Below the pieces are notes generated by a model. It made no database searches and was not told the origin of the DNA. It was given only the letters and a program-made list of their open reading frames with translations. A stretch of DNA of 64,000 nucleotides from Deinococcus aquaticus (GTDB lineage Bacteria; Deinococcota; Deinococci; Deinococcales; Deinococcaceae): contig NZ_CP115166.1 in assembly GCF_028622095.1 (NCBI RefSeq), positions 372,001 to 436,000 on the forward strand. Direction: 5' to 3'. A program made the translations under genes and the position numbers. Positions 61,072 through 64,000 of the stretch are shown piece after piece; position 1 is the first letter of the stretch; each line of letters starts with the position of its first letter.

Positions 61072-64000
61072 GCCGCCCGCGCGCGCTGGCCCTGCTGACC
61101 CTGGGTCTGGGCAGCGCCGCGCTGGCGCAGGACGCCACGCTGACCCGCGTGGAAACGGGCGGGCCGCACCCGGAACGCACCACCCGTCCCGTCACCAGCG
61201 TCGGGCAGGAACTGAACTGGAGTGTCGGGGACGACAGCTTCACGCTGCAGGTGCATCAGCGCGGGCCGGTCACGCTGCAACTGTACTCGGCGGGATTCGA
61301 CCCGCAGGACTACCGCAACCCGAGCGGCGCGGCCCTCGGGGACGAGCGGTACGGCGGCCTGCCGGTCGAGAGTACCTTCACGCTGCTCGGGCCGGACGGG
61401 CAGACCCTGCGGACCCTGCGCGTCCCGGAAGGCCCCAGCGACTGGGTGACCGCCTTCGACGGCACGCTGGAGCCCGGCACGTACACCCTGAAGGCCAGCA
61501 CGCAGGGGCGCGGGAAGAACACCTTCGCCGCGCGGATCGAGGCGCACGCCGCCAGCCTGAGCGCCACGCGCGTGAACGTCACGGTGCGCGGCCCGGCCTG
61601 GACGCCCGCCCTGACCCTTCAGGCCCAGGCGGGCGACACGCTGCGCCTGTACGACGGCGACGGCCCCGCCGAGATGGAAGTCCGCGTGACCGACGAGAAC
61701 GGCGTCGTCACGCCCCTGCCGATCAGCGGGCAACTCGAGTGGGTGGACCTCCCGCTGCCCGGCACCGGCACGTACCGCGTGGAACTGCGCCAGCCGGCGG
61801 GCGCCGCGCAGTACTCGAACACCGCCGGACTGGCCTTCAACCGGGGCGGCGCGGACCAGCGGATCACGCTGGCGCAGACCGACCGGGTCGGGCAGATCCG
61901 CGTGCAGGCGCAACTGGTGCAGCCCGGCGGGGAGATCAGCCCCACGACCCTGAACGTCACGGTCGGAGATCAGCCCGTGACCGTGACGGGCGAATGGACG
62001 GCCGAGCAGGCGGCCGGCACGTACCCGCTGAGCGTGCAGGCGCCGGCCGGGGCGACCGTCAGCGCGCCCGACATGGTCACGGTGCCCGAGGACGGACTGG
62101 CCGACGTGACCGTGCAGGTCCGTCCGCAGTTGCAGGTGAACCTCACGCAGGACCGCCCGGTGGTGTGCGTGGGCGACGTGGTCACCTTCCGCGCGACCGT
62201 CAGCACCGAATTCGACGGCACCCTGAGCGCCCCGCTGGACCTGAAGCTCCCGGCGGGCCTGAGCGCCCTGACCGCCACGCGCCTGAACGCCTCCGTGCGC
62301 GCCGGGCAGCCCGCCACGCTGGAAGTCGTGGCCCGCGCCGACACGCCCGGCGAGGCCGCCGTGACCGCCAGCGCGCCCGGCGTGCAGGCAGACGCCGCGC
62401 TGAACGTCAGCCCGCACCGCGCGGCCCTGCAACTGCGCCGCGCAGCCCTGCCGGACGCCCGCCCAGGCGAGACCGTGACAGTCGCGCTGCACCTGAACAA
62501 CACCAGCGCAGAACCAACGCCGTACCTGCTGAGCGACACGCCCGGCGAGGGCCTGAGCGCCCTGGACAGCCCTGAATTCGAGGGGACCCTGCGGCCCGGC
62601 GAGTCCCGCACCCTGACGTACCGCGCGCAGGTGACCGCGCAGAGCGGCGAGCTAACCCCGCACGCGGAGCTCGTGACCGACTGCGCCGACACGCAGACCG
62701 CCAGCGGCACCCTGACCGTCCGGCCCGTGGTGGTGCCCGCCCCGGCCGAACCGGCACCGGCCGCGGCCCAGCCCACCACACCGGCCGCCGCACCGGCGCC
62801 CACCGAACCCGTGTCGCCCGAACCTGCGCCGCCCGTCCAGGCGCAGGCGGCCCCGGCCAGCCTGCCGCCCATGACCCGGGTCAGTGACATTCACGCCAGC
62901 GTCACCAGCACCGGCGCCGCGCAGGGCCTGATCTACGCCCAGCGCCTCCCGGACGGCGCGACGTACCTGCCCGGCAGCGCCCGCTACGACCAGACCCGCC
63001 TGCCCGACCCGCTCGTCGGACCCAGCGGCACGCTGTACTGGACGCTGCCCGCCCATCCCGGCGAACTGCGCTACAGCGCCCAGCATGACGCGGCCCTGCC
63101 GGAACTTGGGGAGCCCACCCTGGTCGCCACGTACGCCGGGCAGGCCCGCGAAACGCTGCGCGGCGCGTTCGACCCCGGCGACTGGGCGTCCGCGCAGGCC
63201 CCCACCGCCGCTCCCATCGACCCGGACCGGGCCATCCAGAGCCCCCCGGACGGGCAGGTGTACCGCGACCGTGATCAGGTGACCGTGATCGTCCAGGGTC
63301 CCGGGGACGTGCCGCTGGACGTCACCCTCAACGGCGAGGACCTCCCGTCGAAACTGATCGGCACGCGGTCGTTCGACCCGGCCACCAACCTGCAGCGCCT
63401 GGAGTACGTCGGCGTGCGCCTGAGCCCGGGGCGGAACGTCATCGAGGCGCTCGGGGAGCGCGCCACCGTCACCCTGGCCGGGCGCACCACCAACCTGCGC
63501 GTGCTGGGCGAGCAGGTCATCGCGGACGGCGTGACGCCCATCCGGGTGCGCGTGCAGGCCGTGGATGAACGGGGCGTCACGACCGCCCTGCCGTTCCTGA
63601 CGGTCCGCAGCACCCTGGAACCCACCACGCCCGACGCCAACCCCATGGAAGCCGGGTACCAGGTGCGCCTCCGGGAAGGCGAGGGCGTCCTGGAGTTCGC
63701 GCCGCAGGCCGCGCCGGTCCGCCTGGGCCTGGACGCCGACCTGGGCGACGGGCAACCCCTGCACGCCGAGCAGCGCCTCGAGGCCGGGCAGGGCACCGTC
63801 GCCGCCGGACTGGTCAGCGCCACCCTCAGCGGCGCGGGCCTGACCGTCACCGCGCGCGGCACCCTCGAAACGCCGCTGGCCGGCGGGCACCTGATCGCCG
63901 CTGTGAACACCGACGGCCTCCCCGGCAGCGACGACCCCGGCAACAACGACGCGCCGGGACCGTACGCGGCGCGCGGGGACCGCAGCGCGCAGACCGTCCC
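61068..64000 (+). CDS. DUF11-associated large secreted protein 3 (3' end outside window)
   Basis: At least 977 residues without a stop. GTG 61068 overlaps the previous stop, followed by a signal peptide (RALALLTLGLGSAALAQ). Beta-sandwich domains with FTLQVHQRGPVTLQLYSAGF, AGTYPLSVQAPAGATV and VCVGDVVTFRATVSTEFDG (DUF11-like, about 360-470) follow. A Pro/Ala-rich linker is at about 555-605. Then come ATYLPGSARYDQTRLPDPLV and TLYWTLP, which look like a DUF11 end, and further beta domains (GQVYRDRDQVTVIVQG, LRVLGEQVIADGVTPIRVRV, like a filamin or invasin-type Ig domain). The continuation may hold an outer-membrane anchor. Confidence 0.8.
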   Translation, partial: MSRPRALALLTLGLGSAALAQDATLTRVETGGPHPERTTRPVTSVGQELNWSVGDDSFTLQVHQRGPVTLQLYSAGFDPQDYRNPSGAALGDERYGGLPVESTFTLLGPDGQTLRTLRVPEGPSDWVTAFDGTLEPGTYTLKASTQGRGKNTFAARIEAHAASLSATRVNVTVRGPAWTPALTLQAQAGDTLRLYDGDGPAEMEVRVTDENGVVTPLPISGQLEWVDLPLPGTGTYRVELRQPAGAAQYSNTAGLAFNRGGADQRITLAQTDRVGQIRVQAQLVQPGGEISPTTLNVTVGDQPVTVTGEWTAEQAAGTYPLSVQAPAGATVSAPDMVTVPEDGLADVTVQVRPQLQVNLTQDRPVVCVGDVVTFRATVSTEFDGTLSAPLDLKLPAGLSALTATRLNASVRAGQPATLEVVARADTPGEAAVTASAPGVQADAALNVSPHRAALQLRRAALPDARPGETVTVALHLNNTSAEPTPYLLSDTPGEGLSALDSPEFEGTLRPGESRTLTYRAQVTAQSGELTPHAELVTDCADTQTASGTLTVRPVVVPAPAEPAPAAAQPTTPAAAPAPTEPVSPEPAPPVQAQAAPASLPPMTRVSDIHASVTSTGAAQGLIYAQRLPDGATYLPGSARYDQTRLPDPLVGPSGTLYWTLPAHPGELRYSAQHDAALPELGEPTLVATYAGQARETLRGAFDPGDWASAQAPTAAPIDPDRAIQSPPDGQVYRDRDQVTVIVQGPGDVPLDVTLNGEDLPSKLIGTRSFDPATNLQRLEYVGVRLSPGRNVIEALGERATVTLAGRTTNLRVLGEQVIADGVTPIRVRVQAVDERGVTTALPFLTVRSTLEPTTPDANPMEAGYQVRLREGEGVLEFAPQAAPVRLGLDADLGDGQPLHAEQRLEAGQGTVAAGLVSATLSGAGLTVTARGTLETPLAGGHLIAAVNTDGLPGSDDPGNNDAPGPYAARGDRSAQTV

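Overview
The window is high-GC (roughly 65-70 %) bacterial DNA. Its protein families, a dispersed repeat family I associate with Deinococcus, an ISDra2-like TnpB element and leaderless promoters (a -10 hexamer 5-7 nt before the ATG) all point to a Deinococcus species. No rRNA, tRNA or CRISPR array was seen. A plasmid-type origin (nine iterons beside a RepA-type initiator gene) sits at 34.5-37.7 kb, so this is either a megaplasmid or secondary chromosome, or a chromosome carrying an integrated plasmid segment.

Layout. 0-5.9 kb: three c-di-GMP proteins (PAS-GGDEF-EAL running in from the left edge, 5TM-GGDEF, CHASE4-HAMP-degenerate GGDEF-EAL). 5.9-13.8 kb: metabolic genes (glutaryl-CoA-type acyl-CoA dehydrogenase; a MerR regulator overlapping a metallo-beta-lactamase-fold hydrolase; an SDR, SRPBCC and zinc alcohol dehydrogenase set). 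14.1-20.1 kb, minus strand: an archaic chaperone-usher pilus operon with four spore-coat-U pilins, an AT-rich lipoprotein gene, a chaperone and an usher. It is divergent from a SARP/BTAD-type regulator, and its promoter carries 7-bp direct repeats at 11-bp spacing. 21.6-24.4 kb: a two-component pair and a membrane protein that seems to have lost a GGDEF domain.

24.6-31.4 kb: a translationally coupled pair, a 1327-aa protein of unknown function built from three diverged repeats plus a private C-terminal domain, followed by a 921-aa RapA-like SNF2 ATPase. This is the best candidate here for an undescribed system.

31.5-40.7 kb: a mobile, plasmid-like patch bounded by two inverted copies of a 1177-bp IS with identical transposases. 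It holds a truncated IS66 transposase, another IS4-type element, a repA gene split exactly by a TnpB-only IS605-type element, nine iterons with an AT-rich flank, an XRE regulator and an unknown leaderless gene. The right IS copy (6-bp target duplication) breaks an EAL phosphodiesterase gene. 40.9-46.1 kb: an alginate-type O-acetylation operon (AlgI, two AlgJ/AlgX-like proteins, AlgF-like). 46.2-55 kb: sensor kinases, one with an ethylene-receptor-like membrane domain, two further diguanylate cyclases and a frameshifted YceI remnant. 55.2-64 kb: three large secreted surface proteins of the DUF11 type, the last running off the window.

As a whole the window is rich in surface and biofilm functions (pili, acetylated exopolysaccharide, giant surface proteins) and in the c-di-GMP and histidine-kinase signalling that usually controls them. 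All functional assignments come from motifs read by eye; no database search was run.
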